The notes: generated by a model not told the origin, from the letters alone. 64,000 nucleotides of DNA from Streptococcus mitis subsp. hohhotensis (GCF_000722775.1 NZ_JPFZ01000009.1:496001-560000); one strand, 5' to 3'; shown: positions 19,285 to 28,060, counted from the first letter of the stretch. Numbers and translations are program-made.

Positions 19285-19779
19285 ATGTCTAAAGAAATTG
19301 ATATTGAGTATTACCACCAGCTAGCCTTGCAAAAGCAGAAGGAACACCGTAAAGTTTTAGCCAATCTAAAGAAAAAACCTCCTAAAAACCTAGACAAGAT
19401 AGCTCAACAGATTCACCAAGAAGTTTTTGAGGAGATTGATTGCACTGCCTGTGCCAACTGTTGTAAGACATTGGGGCCTGATTTTAAAGAAGCGGATATC
19501 ACCCGTATTGCCAAGTATTTCAAAATGAAATTGCCGGCTTTTGAAGCAGAGTTTCTGCAGGTGGATGAAGATGGAGACAAGGTTTTCAAATCCATGCCTT
19601 GTCCCTTTCTAGGAGAAGATAATCTCTGTTCCATCTATGACGTTCGTCCAAAGGCCTGTCGTGAATTCCCTCATACTGATCGCAAAAAGATCCATCAAAT
19701 CAACCATCTGACGATTAAGAATACCTTGACCTGTCCAGCAGCCTATCTCTTTGTTGAGAAATTAAAGGATAAGTTATAG
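19285..19779 (+). CDS. YkgJ-family cysteine cluster protein
   Basis: A 164-residue protein with the YkgJ zinc/iron-chelating pattern: CTACANCC at about residues 53-60, then CPFL and CSIYDVRPKACREFP near 110-130 and a last Cys in LTCPA. The spacing of cysteines suggests a metal or Fe-S cluster; precise function is unknown in this family. AGAGAG precedes ATG 19285. Followed by a ClbS-like gene. Confidence 0.8.
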   Translation: MSKEIDIEYYHQLALQKQKEHRKVLANLKKKPPKNLDKIAQQIHQEVFEEIDCTACANCCKTLGPDFKEADITRIAKYFKMKLPAFEAEFLQVDEDGDKVFKSMPCPFLGEDNLCSIYDVRPKACREFPHTDRKKIHQINHLTIKNTLTCPAAYLFVEKLKDKL

Positions 19780-19836
19780 AGATTTAAAGGATAAAAAATC
19801 TCTAATAATAACTAGTAATATGAAGGAGGTGCTCCT

Positions 19837-20376
19837 GTGCCTAGACCAAAAACAAAAGAGGAGCTAGTGCTGGCCTCTAAGGCAAACTATGACAAGCTCA
19901 ACCGTTTCATATCTCAACTAAGTGAAGAAGAGTTGCAGACTCCATTTGATTTTTCAAGAGACCAAAAGAAAAAAGAAGCTCACTGGAAAAGGGATAAGAA
20001 TCTAAGGGATGTCCTGATTCATCTTTATGAATGGCAGCAGTTACTTTTGACTTGGGTACATTCTAATCAAAAAGGTCACGAAAGACCTTTTCTCCCTGAA
20101 CCTTATAATTGGAAAACTTATGGAGAAATGAATGACGCTTTTTGGAAGAAGCACCAGAAAACCTCATTAGAAGAAGCGACTAGACTCCTAGAACAATCAC
20201 ATAGAGAGGTTTTAGAGTTGATAGAAGTTTTTAGCAATGACGAACTCTTTGCCAAAGGTATCTATCAGTGGACAGGTGGGACAAGTCTAGGTTCTTACTT
20301 TGTTAGTAGCACGTCAAGCCACTATGATTGGACTCTGAAAAAACTCAAAGCTCATCGGAAGAATTGTAAGGGATAG
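19837..20376 (+). CDS. ClbS/DfsB family four-helix bundle protein
   Basis: A 179-residue soluble protein of the ClbS/DfsB (formerly DUF1706, DinB-like) family. Visible family features are the N-terminal PRPKTKEELV, the RDVLIHLYEWQQLLL helix and the C-terminal SSHYDWTLKKLKAHR. ClbS protects against the genotoxin colibactin by opening its cyclopropane, but most members, including those in streptococci, have no tested role. Start is GTG 19837, supported by AGGAGGTG seven to twelve bases upstream; no ATG fits. Confidence 0.75.
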   Translation: MPRPKTKEELVLASKANYDKLNRFISQLSEEELQTPFDFSRDQKKKEAHWKRDKNLRDVLIHLYEWQQLLLTWVHSNQKGHERPFLPEPYNWKTYGEMNDAFWKKHQKTSLEEATRLLEQSHREVLELIEVFSNDELFAKGIYQWTGGTSLGSYFVSSTSSHYDWTLKKLKAHRKNCKG

Positions 20377-20419
20377 ATGGCCTATTTGAAATGGCAAGAA
20401 TGAGTTCTTTTAAACGTAA

Positions 20420-20522
20420 TACTCTTCGAAAATCAAATTCAAACTGCGTCAACGTCGCCTTGCCGTACTCAAGTACAGCCTGCGGCTAGTTTCCTAGTTT
20501 GCTTTTTGATTTTCATTGAGTA
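20420..20522 (+). repeat. BOX element, boxA-boxC form
   Basis: 103 bp, ends TACTCTTCGAAAATC and GATTTTCATTGAGTA, with CGTCGCCTTGCCGTA (boxA) and CTGCGGCTAGTTTCCTAG (boxC); no boxB. It is almost identical to the copy at 24361. Confidence 0.9.
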
Positions 20523-20534
20523 TAAGATAAAAAC

Positions 20535-20563
20535 AAAGGGCTATCAAGTGATGTAGCCCTTTT
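20535..20563. terminator. Bidirectional terminator after dhaQ and the ClbS-like gene
   Basis: AAAGGGCTA and TAGCCCTTT form a stem around an eleven-base loop, with flanking A/T runs on both sides. It serves the minus-strand dhaS-dhaQ unit and the plus-strand pair at 19285-20376. Confidence 0.8.
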
Positions 20564-20579
20564 GAGTTATACAAGCAAA

Positions 20580-21569
20580 TTACCATGCAAAAGCTGTCGT
20601 TGGAGCATTGAGCGCTTCTAACCACTGTTTATTTTTTACGGGGCAAAGAGTTACGGATATACCTGCCATATCCAGACTGGTCATAAATGTTCCTGATTTT
20701 ATAAAGGTAATAGTGACTCCTTCAATTTCTAAGAGTTGAAGGAGATCATTGATAAATATGCCCATTTCTAAGTTGCTGGTAGTGCCTAGATTATTTACAA
20801 GCAATATAAATTGATCACCCTTTTTCCAATGATAGTGCAATCTTAATTTACTTATAATTTCATTTGCTAGGATTTCCGAAGATTGGAATGGGACGATACG
20901 ATATCCTTCTTCGCCATGTATCCCTATGCCATAAGAAATATTTCCTTCTTCCAAGTTAAATAGTGGGAGGGTGGCTTGGGGGAGACTAGCAGCTTTCGTT
21001 GCAAAGCCAATTGTTGCGATTTCGGGAGCAAGTTCATGACCTAAATCAGTTAGTTGCTCTATGTCGGCACCATTTTGAGCTGCATATCCTAGAACTTTAT
21101 GAAGTAAAATAGTCCCTGCAAGCCCTCTTCCTCTAATTTGAAATCTATTGTGAGGTTCAATGGAAATATCGTCGTGTGCTAGACTATAGCCGACCTTAAT
21201 TCCTTCTTGTCTAGCAGTATTAATGGCCCAGCTAAATTCTTTGATGTCTGCTTCGAAATTTTTTACAATGATGAAGACACCGTGGCCATTGTTTAAAAAA
21301 CGAATGGACTCTAAGATTTCAGTTCTTGTAGGAGGAGTAAATAATTGGCCATAGATAGCAGCAGTAAGCATTCCTTCTCCCACATATCCAATATGAGCAG
21401 GTTCGTGACCTGAACCTCCACCCGACAATATTGGAACCTGATGAGGATTGCGATTTTTTTGATAGACTAGTGGTAAAGTAGGGTGTTTTTCTAATTCAGG
21501 ATGACTGCTGACAGTTGTCGAAATGTAACTTGAAATAATTTTCTGTTTATGATTTGAAATAAATGTCAT
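20580..21569 (-). CDS. dhaQ: DhaK-like coactivator DhaQ
   Basis: A 329-residue paralogue of the dihydroxyacetone kinase subunit DhaK. It keeps His56 (GGSGHEPAH), Asp109 and His218 (GIGIHGEEG), the residues that bind dihydroxyacetone covalently. In Lactococcus lactis, DhaQ loaded with dihydroxyacetone joins DhaS to activate dhaKLM; the identical arrangement here (dhaS-dhaQ divergent from dhaKLM) supports that role instead of kinase function. Its start overlaps the dhaS stop by four bases (ATGA), implying translational coupling. Confidence 0.88.
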   Translation of the reverse strand: MTFISNHKQKIISSYISTTVSSHPELEKHPTLPLVYQKNRNPHQVPILSGGGSGHEPAHIGYVGEGMLTAAIYGQLFTPPTRTEILESIRFLNNGHGVFIIVKNFEADIKEFSWAINTARQEGIKVGYSLAHDDISIEPHNRFQIRGRGLAGTILLHKVLGYAAQNGADIEQLTDLGHELAPEIATIGFATKAASLPQATLPLFNLEEGNISYGIGIHGEEGYRIVPFQSSEILANEIISKLRLHYHWKKGDQFILLVNNLGTTSNLEMGIFINDLLQLLEIEGVTITFIKSGTFMTSLDMAGISVTLCPVKNKQWLEALNAPTTAFAW

Positions 21570-22096
21570 TGTGGTCTCTTTCCAATAATTGTCATGATTA
21601 GAAAGTCTGGTTGTGGAACTGGACTTTTTTTATTGACGTAAGCCTTCACGATTTCTGCTAGAGCATGTGAATGATAGTCTAACAAAAAACAAGTATAAGC
21701 AGATGAATCGATATCAATCTGGCCATATTCTCTTAAAATTTTTAATACAAGCAAACGACAGTAGCTGATAAAGTGGTCATAGAAGTTATTTTGCCCTTGA
21801 ATATCAAAAAGTTGAATATAAAAGTCACGCTCTTGTTCGAAATAAAAAAATAATTCTTGTAATAGTTTTTGGCCTGAAATGAAGTCCAAGTTATTGGTGA
21901 TATACTCGGTTAAGTCATTTTCAAATATCCAGTCGAGCAGTTCATATTTGTCAAGAAAGTGATTATAAAAGGTCTGTCTACGAATGCCAGCTGATTCCAT
22001 GATCTCTACAATAGAGATTTTGTCAAATTCTCTAGTAGCTAATAGGTCTCTAAATGCCTTGGCAATCCGTTTTTTTGTAATAAGTGATGATGCCAT
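21566..22096 (-). CDS. dhaS: TetR-family activator DhaS
   Basis: A 176-residue TetR-type regulator with the HTH at residues about 25-46 (SIVEIMESAGIRRQTFYNHF). TetR proteins named DhaS activate the dihydroxyacetone kinase operon with DhaQ as sensor partner. It is divergent from dhaK, and a site matching the DhaS operator lies between them at 22159-22180. The C-terminal two-thirds carries the ligand or partner-binding domain. Confidence 0.88.
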   Translation of the reverse strand: MASSLITKKRIAKAFRDLLATREFDKISIVEIMESAGIRRQTFYNHFLDKYELLDWIFENDLTEYITNNLDFISGQKLLQELFFYFEQERDFYIQLFDIQGQNNFYDHFISYCRLLVLKILREYGQIDIDSSAYTCFLLDYHSHALAEIVKAYVNKKSPVPQPDFLIMTIIGKRPQ

Positions 22097-22138
22097 AGGA
22101 AGCCTTTCTTTTACTTACTTCATTTTACCAAAAAAATG

Positions 22139-22180
22139 TTTTAAACGGGTTTAAAAGGGGACAAATAATAGAATCTGTCC
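22139..22180. promoter_or_regulatory. DhaS operator and neighbouring palindrome
   Basis: GGACAAAT-N6-ATCTGTCC at 22159-22180 differs at two bases from the L. lactis DhaS site as I recall it (GGACACAT-N6-ATTTGTCC). It ends one base before the dhaK -35, the expected place for an activator. Just left, TTTTAAACGGGTTTAAAA (22139-22156) is a perfect palindrome of unknown role. Confidence 0.8.
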
Positions 22181-22181
22181 C

Positions 22182-22223
22182 TTACCAGCCAGAGGTAAAA
22201 AATATATAATGAAAGCGAAAACA
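22182..22223 (+). promoter_or_regulatory. dhaK promoter with cre site
   Basis: TTACCA at 22182-22187, 17-base spacer and TATAAT at 22205-22210. The weak -35 fits an activator-dependent promoter. The 15-mer at 22209-22223 (ATGAAAGCGAAAACA) matches the cre pattern WTGNAANCGNWNNCW at every position and covers the start site, predicting CcpA repression. Confidence 0.82.
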
Positions 22224-22249
22224 AAGGTACATGCCGAAAGGAGTTTCTC

Positions 22250-23239
22250 ATGAAAAAAATTATAAATGAACCGACACAGGTTGTTGATGAAATGTTGCAG
22301 GGATTGTCATTCATGCATGATGACTTGGTAGAACGCTTAGATGGCTTTGATGTTATCGTTAGAAAGGCAGAAAAGACAGGAAAAGTTGGACTCATTTCAG
22401 GTGGAGGTTCAGGACATGAACCAAGTCATGCTGGATTTGTAGGAGATGGAATGTTGTCTGCTGCCATTTGTGGAGCAGTCTTCACTTCACCTACTCCGGA
22501 CCAAATTTTAGAAGCCATCAAGGCGGCTGATGAAGGTGCTGGAGTTTTCATGGTCATCAAGAACTATTCTGGGGACATCATGAACTTTGAAATTGCACAA
22601 GAACTTGCTGAAATGGAAGGTATTGATGTAGCAAGTGTTGTGGTTGATGATGATATCGCTGTTGAAAATAGTCTCTATACCCAAGGTCGTCGAGGTGTTG
22701 CAGGTACTATTTTAGTCCATAAAATTTTAGGTGATGCGGCTCGTTCTGGTAAATCATTATCTGAAATGAAGGACTTGGCCGACAAACTTGTCTTAGAAAT
22801 TAAAACAATTGGCTTAGCCTTGTCTGGAGCAACCGTACCTGAGGTTGGGAAACCAGGTTTTGTTCTAGAAGATGATGAATTTGAATACGGAGTTGGTATT
22901 CACGGTGAGCCAGGATATAAAAAAGAGAAAATGCAACCTTCAGCACAATTGGCCTCAGAATTGGTTGAAAAACTATCTGAAGGTTTCCGACTTAAGGCTG
23001 GTGAACGCTATGGCCTTCTCATCAATGGTTTAGGAAGCACTCCTCTTATGGAACAATATGTATTTGCAAATGATGTGGCTAAATTACTCCATGAAAAAGG
23101 TGTTGAGTTGGCGTTTAAGAAAATTGGAAACTATATGACCTCAATCGATATGGCTGGCTTATCATTAACATTGATTCGATTGGCAGATGATGAATGGTTG
23201 GATGCTCTAAATGCACCTGTTACTACACCAGCTTGGTAA
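22250..23239 (+). CDS. dhaK: Dihydroxyacetone kinase subunit DhaK
   Basis: Substrate-binding subunit of the PEP-dependent dihydroxyacetone kinase, which makes dihydroxyacetone phosphate. In 329 residues: GGGSGHEPSH with His56, Asp109 in YSGD, and His218 in GVGIHGEPG, the residue that forms a hemiaminal with the substrate. First gene of dhaKLM; GAAAGGAG precedes ATG 22250. Phosphate reaches it from ptsHI products via DhaM and ADP bound to DhaL. Confidence 0.96.
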   Translation: MKKIINEPTQVVDEMLQGLSFMHDDLVERLDGFDVIVRKAEKTGKVGLISGGGSGHEPSHAGFVGDGMLSAAICGAVFTSPTPDQILEAIKAADEGAGVFMVIKNYSGDIMNFEIAQELAEMEGIDVASVVVDDDIAVENSLYTQGRRGVAGTILVHKILGDAARSGKSLSEMKDLADKLVLEIKTIGLALSGATVPEVGKPGFVLEDDEFEYGVGIHGEPGYKKEKMQPSAQLASELVEKLSEGFRLKAGERYGLLINGLGSTPLMEQYVFANDVAKLLHEKGVELAFKKIGNYMTSIDMAGLSLTLIRLADDEWLDALNAPVTTPAW

Positions 23240-23260
23240 AACTCAAGGAGGAAATATCAC

Positions 23261-23836
23261 ATGAATGCTGAACAAGCTCTTGAATGGATGAAGCTTTTTA
23301 ATGAGAAGATTCAAGAACAGAAAGATTATCTTAGTGAGCTAGATACTCCTATAGGAGATGGAGACCACGGTGGAAATATGGCGCGTGGCATGGCTGCAGT
23401 TATTGAAAACTTAGAAGGCAAGCAATTTGAGACAAGTAGTGATGTTTTTAAACTTGTTTCAATGCAACTACTGAGTAAGGTAGGTGGTGCTTCTGGTCCC
23501 TTGTATGGCTCTGCTTTTATGGGCATGGCCAAGGCTGATTCAAATTCGAAATTAGAAGAAATCTTACAAAGTGGTTTGGATATGATTGTCAAACGTGGGA
23601 AAGCAGAAGTTGGAGAAAAGACAATGGTTGATGTTTGGACTCCTGTTATTGCCGCCTTGTCTGATGGCCAGTTGACTCAAGAGGTTATTGATCAGGTAGT
23701 GAATGCTACCAAAGATTTACTTGCAACTAAAGGAAGAGCATCTTATGTAGGAGAACGATCTCTCGGACATATTGACCCTGGATCGTTTTCATCAGGATTA
23801 CTCTTTACTGCTCTTTTAGAAACCGGGGTGGTTTAA
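23261..23836 (+). CDS. dhaL: Dihydroxyacetone kinase subunit DhaL
   Basis: ADP-binding subunit that transfers phosphate from DhaM to the substrate on DhaK. The 191-residue protein shows the DhaL motifs LDTPIGDGDHGGNMARGM (Asp residues that hold Mg and ADP), GGASGPLYGSAF and GEKTMVDVW, ending in GHIDPGS. AAGGAGG precedes ATG 23261. Its stop shares one base with the dhaM start. Confidence 0.96.
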   Translation: MNAEQALEWMKLFNEKIQEQKDYLSELDTPIGDGDHGGNMARGMAAVIENLEGKQFETSSDVFKLVSMQLLSKVGGASGPLYGSAFMGMAKADSNSKLEEILQSGLDMIVKRGKAEVGEKTMVDVWTPVIAALSDGQLTQEVIDQVVNATKDLLATKGRASYVGERSLGHIDPGSFSSGLLFTALLETGVV

Positions 23837-24210
23837 TGGGAAGTATTGGTCTTGTTATCGTTTCACATTCCAAAAACATTGCACAAGGTCTTGTTGAACT
23901 GATTGGTGAAGTAGCTAAAGATGTTCCGATTACTTATGTAGGAGGAACCGAAGATGGAGAAATTGGAACGAGTTTTGATCAAGTAGATAGGGTTGTTTCT
24001 GAAAATCCAGCAGATACTTTACTTGCCTTTTTTGACCTAGGTTCTGCTAAAATGAACTTAGAAATGGTGGCTGATTTCAGTGATAAGAGTATCATCATCA
24101 ACAGTGTTCCAATTGTAGAAGGCGCCTATACTGCAGCTGCTCTTCTTCAGGCTGGGGCAGAACTGCCGGTTATTCAAACACAGTTGGCGGAGCTTGAAAT
24201 TAATAAATAA
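23836..24210 (+). CDS. dhaM: PTS-dependent phosphotransferase DhaM (single EIIA domain)
   Basis: Takes phosphate from HPr and passes it to DhaL-ADP. It is 124 residues, only the mannose-EIIA-like domain, as in lactococci and unlike the three-domain E. coli DhaM. The active histidine is His10 in IVSHSKNIAQG; FFDLGSAKMNLE is the second conserved block. Overlaps dhaL by one base. Confidence 0.94.
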   Translation: MGSIGLVIVSHSKNIAQGLVELIGEVAKDVPITYVGGTEDGEIGTSFDQVDRVVSENPADTLLAFFDLGSAKMNLEMVADFSDKSIIINSVPIVEGAYTAAALLQAGAELPVIQTQLAELEINK

Positions 24211-24360
24211 GGAATTTACTATTACTCCTTTTTTAGGTGGGCTATTAATTATCACTACTATCAAAGTTTAAGTAAATAATTTCAAAATCAGAAAGGGATT
24301 GCTTGCGCAGTTCCTTTTTAATTTAACAGGAGTGGAATCATAGCGTTTCTAAATTGTTAA

Positions 24361-24463
24361 TACTCTTCGAAAATCAAATTCAAACCACGTCAACGTCGCC
24401 TTGTCGTACTCAAGTACAGCCTGCGGCTAGTTTCCTAGTTTGCTCTTTGATTTTCATTGAGTA
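24361..24463 (+). repeat. BOX element, boxA-boxC form
   Basis: 103 bp, TACTCTTCGAAAATC to GATTTTCATTGAGTA, nearly identical to 20420-20522 and lacking boxB. The 320 bp to its right up to the next repeat contain no gene or clear signal. Confidence 0.9.
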
Positions 24464-24787
24464 TAATAATTCAAAACTGATTGTGATAGGACTATTCTAG
24501 CTTTAGAATACTTTAAAAATTAAAATTTAAGGCAATCAATAGCTTAGAATAGTGCGAAAACATTTAGTTTATAGGAATTCTAGGTCTAGAATTACATGGA
24601 TATTCATGAAGTTAGGGTATTCGATAGTTAGGATTGTTCTATTCTGAAAGATTTAAGCTGTCAATTGTATAGGAGAGTAGTTTGACAATGAATTTTGTTG
24701 AAAGATTCCTTGTTTTATGGTAGTCTAAAGTAAAAGAAAGCCCTACCATTATATTTGTATCTTTAATCTGACTTGGTTTATGTCTAG

Positions 24788-24945
24788 GAGTCTGGGACAA
24801 AAAGATTTTGATTTTAGGAACTCTTTATTATAATTTTTTAAAATCGATAGATTAGACAAAAAGGCGAACAAAACAGAATTCTGAATGTCAGATAACTCGT
24901 TTTGTTCGCTTTTTGTATTTAAGGTTAAACTTTTGTCCCAGCCTC
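24788..24945. repeat. Fold-back repeat with GGGACAAAA ends
   Basis: A 158 bp element whose ends, GAGTCTGGGACAAAA and TTTTGTCCCAGCCTC, are inverted copies differing at one base. Internally AAAAAGGCGAACAAAACAGA and CTCGTTTTGTTCGCTTTTT form a second stem. It looks like a non-autonomous mobile repeat; similar ends recur in mitis-group genomes from memory. It lies just before the bacteriocin-type cassette and could end dha transcription. Confidence 0.65.
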
Positions 24946-24975
24946 ATTTTTTTGGTTTATTTTACTATAATAATG

Positions 24976-25004
24976 TTGACAACGCTTTCAAATCATGTTA
25001 TTAT
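24976..25004 (+). promoter_or_regulatory. Strong promoter of the bacteriocin-type cassette with cre
   Basis: TTGACA (24976-24981), 17-base spacer, TATTAT (24999-25004). On the minus strand, bases 24991-24977 read TTGAAAGCGTTGTCA, a full match to WTGNAANCGNWNNCW, overlapping the -35 and spacer, so CcpA repression in glucose is predicted. Confidence 0.82.
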
Positions 25005-25034
25005 TAAAGCATAAAATAAAAAGTAAAAAAAGCT

Positions 25035-25157
25035 ATGAAAAGAGAAATCTTATTAGCTATAAGTTTGTTGTCTTTGATATTAACCGTCTCGGTAATAAGT
25101 CACTTTCCTGCTAAAAATCAGGGCTTTGATTCAGGACTTGTGTTTGTTGCTAAGTAA
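25035..25157 (+). CDS. Candidate 40-residue secreted peptide
   Basis: Encodes a 40-residue peptide: a short basic start (MKRE), a hydrophobic stretch (about residues 5-21, LLAISLLSLILTVSV) like a signal or leader segment, then a short tail HFPAKNQGFDSGLVFVAK. It begins about 25 bases after the expected transcription start of the strong promoter at 24976 and ends 40 bp before a bacteriocin-associated membrane protein gene. No good ribosome site precedes the ATG, which lowers confidence. The context suggests a bacteriocin, pheromone or translocated peptide; the sequence is not a recognisable lactococcin 972 precursor. Confidence 0.45.
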   Translation: MKREILLAISLLSLILTVSVISHFPAKNQGFDSGLVFVAK

Positions 25158-25197
25158 AAATGGTTTGAATAGTTTAATTAAGAAAGGAGTCTAGGAT

Positions 25198-27396
25198 ATG
25201 AGTTACAACAACATTTTTCTAGGAAAATTAAAATACCTAGCCCTGTTTTTGGTTGCTGTTCAGAGTATATTATTTGCTCTGACAGCAATTTTTTTTACAG
25301 GTGTATCTTATCAAGAAACATGGCAGCACTACAACCAGAATAATCGAACTATAACGCTGTACCTTCAAAAGCTAAGTCCAATTCAGCAAGAAAAAGCGTT
25401 TTATTATTTAAATGAGAGAAGTGATTTAGCCGTTTGGACTCATCGAGTCATTCAAGATTCTAAAGGCAATGGTATACAAAAACATTATATAGATGCCATG
25501 GGAAATTCTGATTATTTTTCTGATTTTAACTATCACCATTCAAATATTTTAACTAAGTCACAGCTAAAAGTCTTACTAGAGCATGAGGATAGTAAGAAAA
25601 CGATAGGAATTGCTGAGGCGTCTCATGATACACTTTATGAGCTACCGAGGCCTTTATTTACTGTTCCGATTGTTATTGATCGATTAGAGCAAGTTTATCA
25701 AAAAACCAATACTTTAACGGGAATCTATCATGTAAATGGTTTAGAATCAGAAACAGACAAAAGTGAATTTATCAAACAGTTTGCGAGTGCCACAGACTTA
25801 TCAGAGGAAAATTTTCTACAGGAAAAATTTGGTAGTCGTCGTGATTATGGTCTAGTTCCTTTTGTTCTCATAGGTTTGCTGTTATTCACAATGTTAACGC
25901 TGTTAATATTATTGCTTGTAATTGTTCTTCAGGCCTATGAAAAATTTGGTAGTCTCACCCTACTGGGATGGAGTCGAAATGAATTTTGGTTAGCATTATT
26001 TAAACCTATTATTTATCCATCGGTTCTTAGCACACCTATATTAGCTGTAGGCATTTGGTGGTTGACAGGCTGGTCCCAAGTTTCATACTATATTTTGATA
26101 CCTATCATGGGCCATATAGTATTTTCAATGTTTGCCTTAGCTACTATTCTCATTATTCCTAGTTTGATAGTTTATTCAGTGACTGCTTTGTCTACTATTC
26201 ACAAACGTTTTCCAAGTAGACTATTGACTATTTTAGGTATTAGTTCCTACATTGCGTTAAGCAGTATCTTAATTGCTACCAGTTATTCTCTAGATGGTCC
26301 TTTGTACCGTTTTATGGATAATGTCCATATTGCTAGGGCGTGGAAAAGTGTTGAGAATATGCAAGTAATTGATTCTTTTTCTGAAGGCGATGACTTGGGA
26401 ACACTGGCAGGTACGAGTAATACATTAGAATTAAGTATGTATCATCTTTATACAAAAATAGGTCATGATGAAGGTGTCTATTTAATTCATAGTCAATACT
26501 ACGGACAAGATTTTTTGGCGAACGTGACTGCTTATCAGAATCTACCTAGTAAACCATTTTGGTATCTAGTTTATTCTTATAATTATTTAACTGAACTAGG
26601 TTTTCAGTTTTCTGAAGAAGAATTAAATGAGATACGAAGTGGTAGCAGATTGTATCTGATTCCAGATAGTTATACAACTGAGGAGCAGCAACGTATGCGA
26701 GCATATTTAGAAGAAAGTGTCAAAGTCTATGATGGGGATGTGGAGACACCATTTACACAAAATCGTCAATTCATTTATAAAAGCTATTCCACAACTAAAG
26801 ATATTTTCCTTTGGTCCACAAATTTACAACAAGGGGTAACTAGTAAGGAGCCGATTATTTTTGTAGCTAGTCCTGAAAATCTTTATTTTAAGGAGAGTGC
26901 GAATCTTGTTGTTTCGGGTTTCAATGGTTATCTCAAAATACGTAATCAGAATATTCTGACTCGTGTGAAGGAAGAGATAACGACTCATTTTCCAGATCTT
27001 ATGGATAACGATATTCAATTTACACCAGTTAGGCGATATATTGATGGACGCCAGAAAGAGTTGAGTTATACTTTTTATTTATTTGGTAGCCTTATATTAG
27101 CTGTATTGATTAGCTTAACTTCAATACTGATTGCTTTGGTATTGATGTATCGAATTACTTATCAAGATCGGTTAATAGTGCAATACTTCTTAGGATTTGG
27201 TTTATGGGCACGTTATAAAGGAATTATGATTTTGGTGATTGTTTCTGCTATTATAGAGGTACTAATTAGTTTCTTATTGAAAACAAAATTGGGTATAGTG
27301 TCCGCCGCTTTATCTCTATGTTTGCAGTCAGTTCTTCTATATGGTTTTCTTTTACGGAAAGAACAGCAGAAAATCTTAAATATATTTAAGGAGTAA
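25198..27396 (+). CDS. Bacteriocin-associated integral membrane protein (DUF1430/7TM type)
   Basis: A 732-residue membrane protein of the family annotated as bacteriocin-associated putative immunity protein. Topology resembles an ABC permease of the MacB/FtsX sort: one N-terminal segment (about 13-35), an outside domain, four segments between about 220 and 365, a second large outside domain, and two or three segments from about 620 to 710. AAAGGAG lies nine bases before ATG 25198. The ABC ATPase gene starts four bases after its stop. In lactococcin 972-type loci this pair is thought to export or give immunity to a small peptide. Function here is inferred from family and context. Confidence 0.8.
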   Translation: MSYNNIFLGKLKYLALFLVAVQSILFALTAIFFTGVSYQETWQHYNQNNRTITLYLQKLSPIQQEKAFYYLNERSDLAVWTHRVIQDSKGNGIQKHYIDAMGNSDYFSDFNYHHSNILTKSQLKVLLEHEDSKKTIGIAEASHDTLYELPRPLFTVPIVIDRLEQVYQKTNTLTGIYHVNGLESETDKSEFIKQFASATDLSEENFLQEKFGSRRDYGLVPFVLIGLLLFTMLTLLILLLVIVLQAYEKFGSLTLLGWSRNEFWLALFKPIIYPSVLSTPILAVGIWWLTGWSQVSYYILIPIMGHIVFSMFALATILIIPSLIVYSVTALSTIHKRFPSRLLTILGISSYIALSSILIATSYSLDGPLYRFMDNVHIARAWKSVENMQVIDSFSEGDDLGTLAGTSNTLELSMYHLYTKIGHDEGVYLIHSQYYGQDFLANVTAYQNLPSKPFWYLVYSYNYLTELGFQFSEEELNEIRSGSRLYLIPDSYTTEEQQRMRAYLEESVKVYDGDVETPFTQNRQFIYKSYSTTKDIFLWSTNLQQGVTSKEPIIFVASPENLYFKESANLVVSGFNGYLKIRNQNILTRVKEEITTHFPDLMDNDIQFTPVRRYIDGRQKELSYTFYLFGSLILAVLISLTSILIALVLMYRITYQDRLIVQYFLGFGLWARYKGIMILVIVSAIIEVLISFLLKTKLGIVSAALSLCLQSVLLYGFLLRKEQQKILNIFKE

Positions 27397-27400
27397 GAAT

Positions 27401-28060
27401 ATGCCAACTATTTCAGTCAGACAGTTATCGAAATATTACGGTACAAAACGTGTTATTGAGAATATTTCATTTGATATTTCGGATAGAGAATTTGTTGCGT
27501 TGATTGGTCCATCCGGTTCAGGAAAATCTACGTTACTCAACCTTATTGGCTTATTAGAAACTGTTGATGAGGGAACAATCACGATTGATGGTGAGATTCT
27601 ACCACAAGTTAACTCTAAAAAGGCAACCCATCTCCGTCGAAATGTATTAAATTACTTGTTTCAATCTAATGCCCTGATTCCAAATGAAAGTGTTGGTGAT
27701 AATTTGATGCTAGCACTTCATTACACTAATTTAACTAAGGAAGAAAAAGATAAAAAAATAAAGACAGTTTTATCAAAAGTTCACATGGAATCTTTCTTGG
27801 AGAGTCGTATTAATGAGTTATCAGGTGGAGAACAGCAGCGAATTGCTATCGCTCGTGCTATTCTAAAGCCAGGAGAGTTGATTCTAGCAGATGAGCCAAC
27901 TGGCTCCTTGGATCCACAAATGGCTCAAACAGCCTTTGAATTACTGAAACTGCTACGTGATGAGTACGGGAAAACGATTATTTTGGTGACGCATAATATG
28001 TATCAGGCTCAGCAATGTGATAGAATTATTGACTTAGAACGCTTAAAAGATTTGCACTGA
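27401..28060 (+). CDS. ABC transporter ATPase, lactococcin 972 group
   Basis: A 219-residue ATPase with Walker A GPSGSGKST (about residues 38-46), signature LSGGEQQR, Walker B LILADEPTGSLD and the H-loop VTHN. It is of the LolD/MacB type that works with FtsX-like permeases, here the 732-residue protein just upstream, and matches the putative bacteriocin export ATPase group. GGAG precedes ATG 27401. Last gene of the cassette. Confidence 0.88.
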   Translation: MPTISVRQLSKYYGTKRVIENISFDISDREFVALIGPSGSGKSTLLNLIGLLETVDEGTITIDGEILPQVNSKKATHLRRNVLNYLFQSNALIPNESVGDNLMLALHYTNLTKEEKDKKIKTVLSKVHMESFLESRINELSGGEQQRIAIARAILKPGELILADEPTGSLDPQMAQTAFELLKLLRDEYGKTIILVTHNMYQAQQCDRIIDLERLKDLH

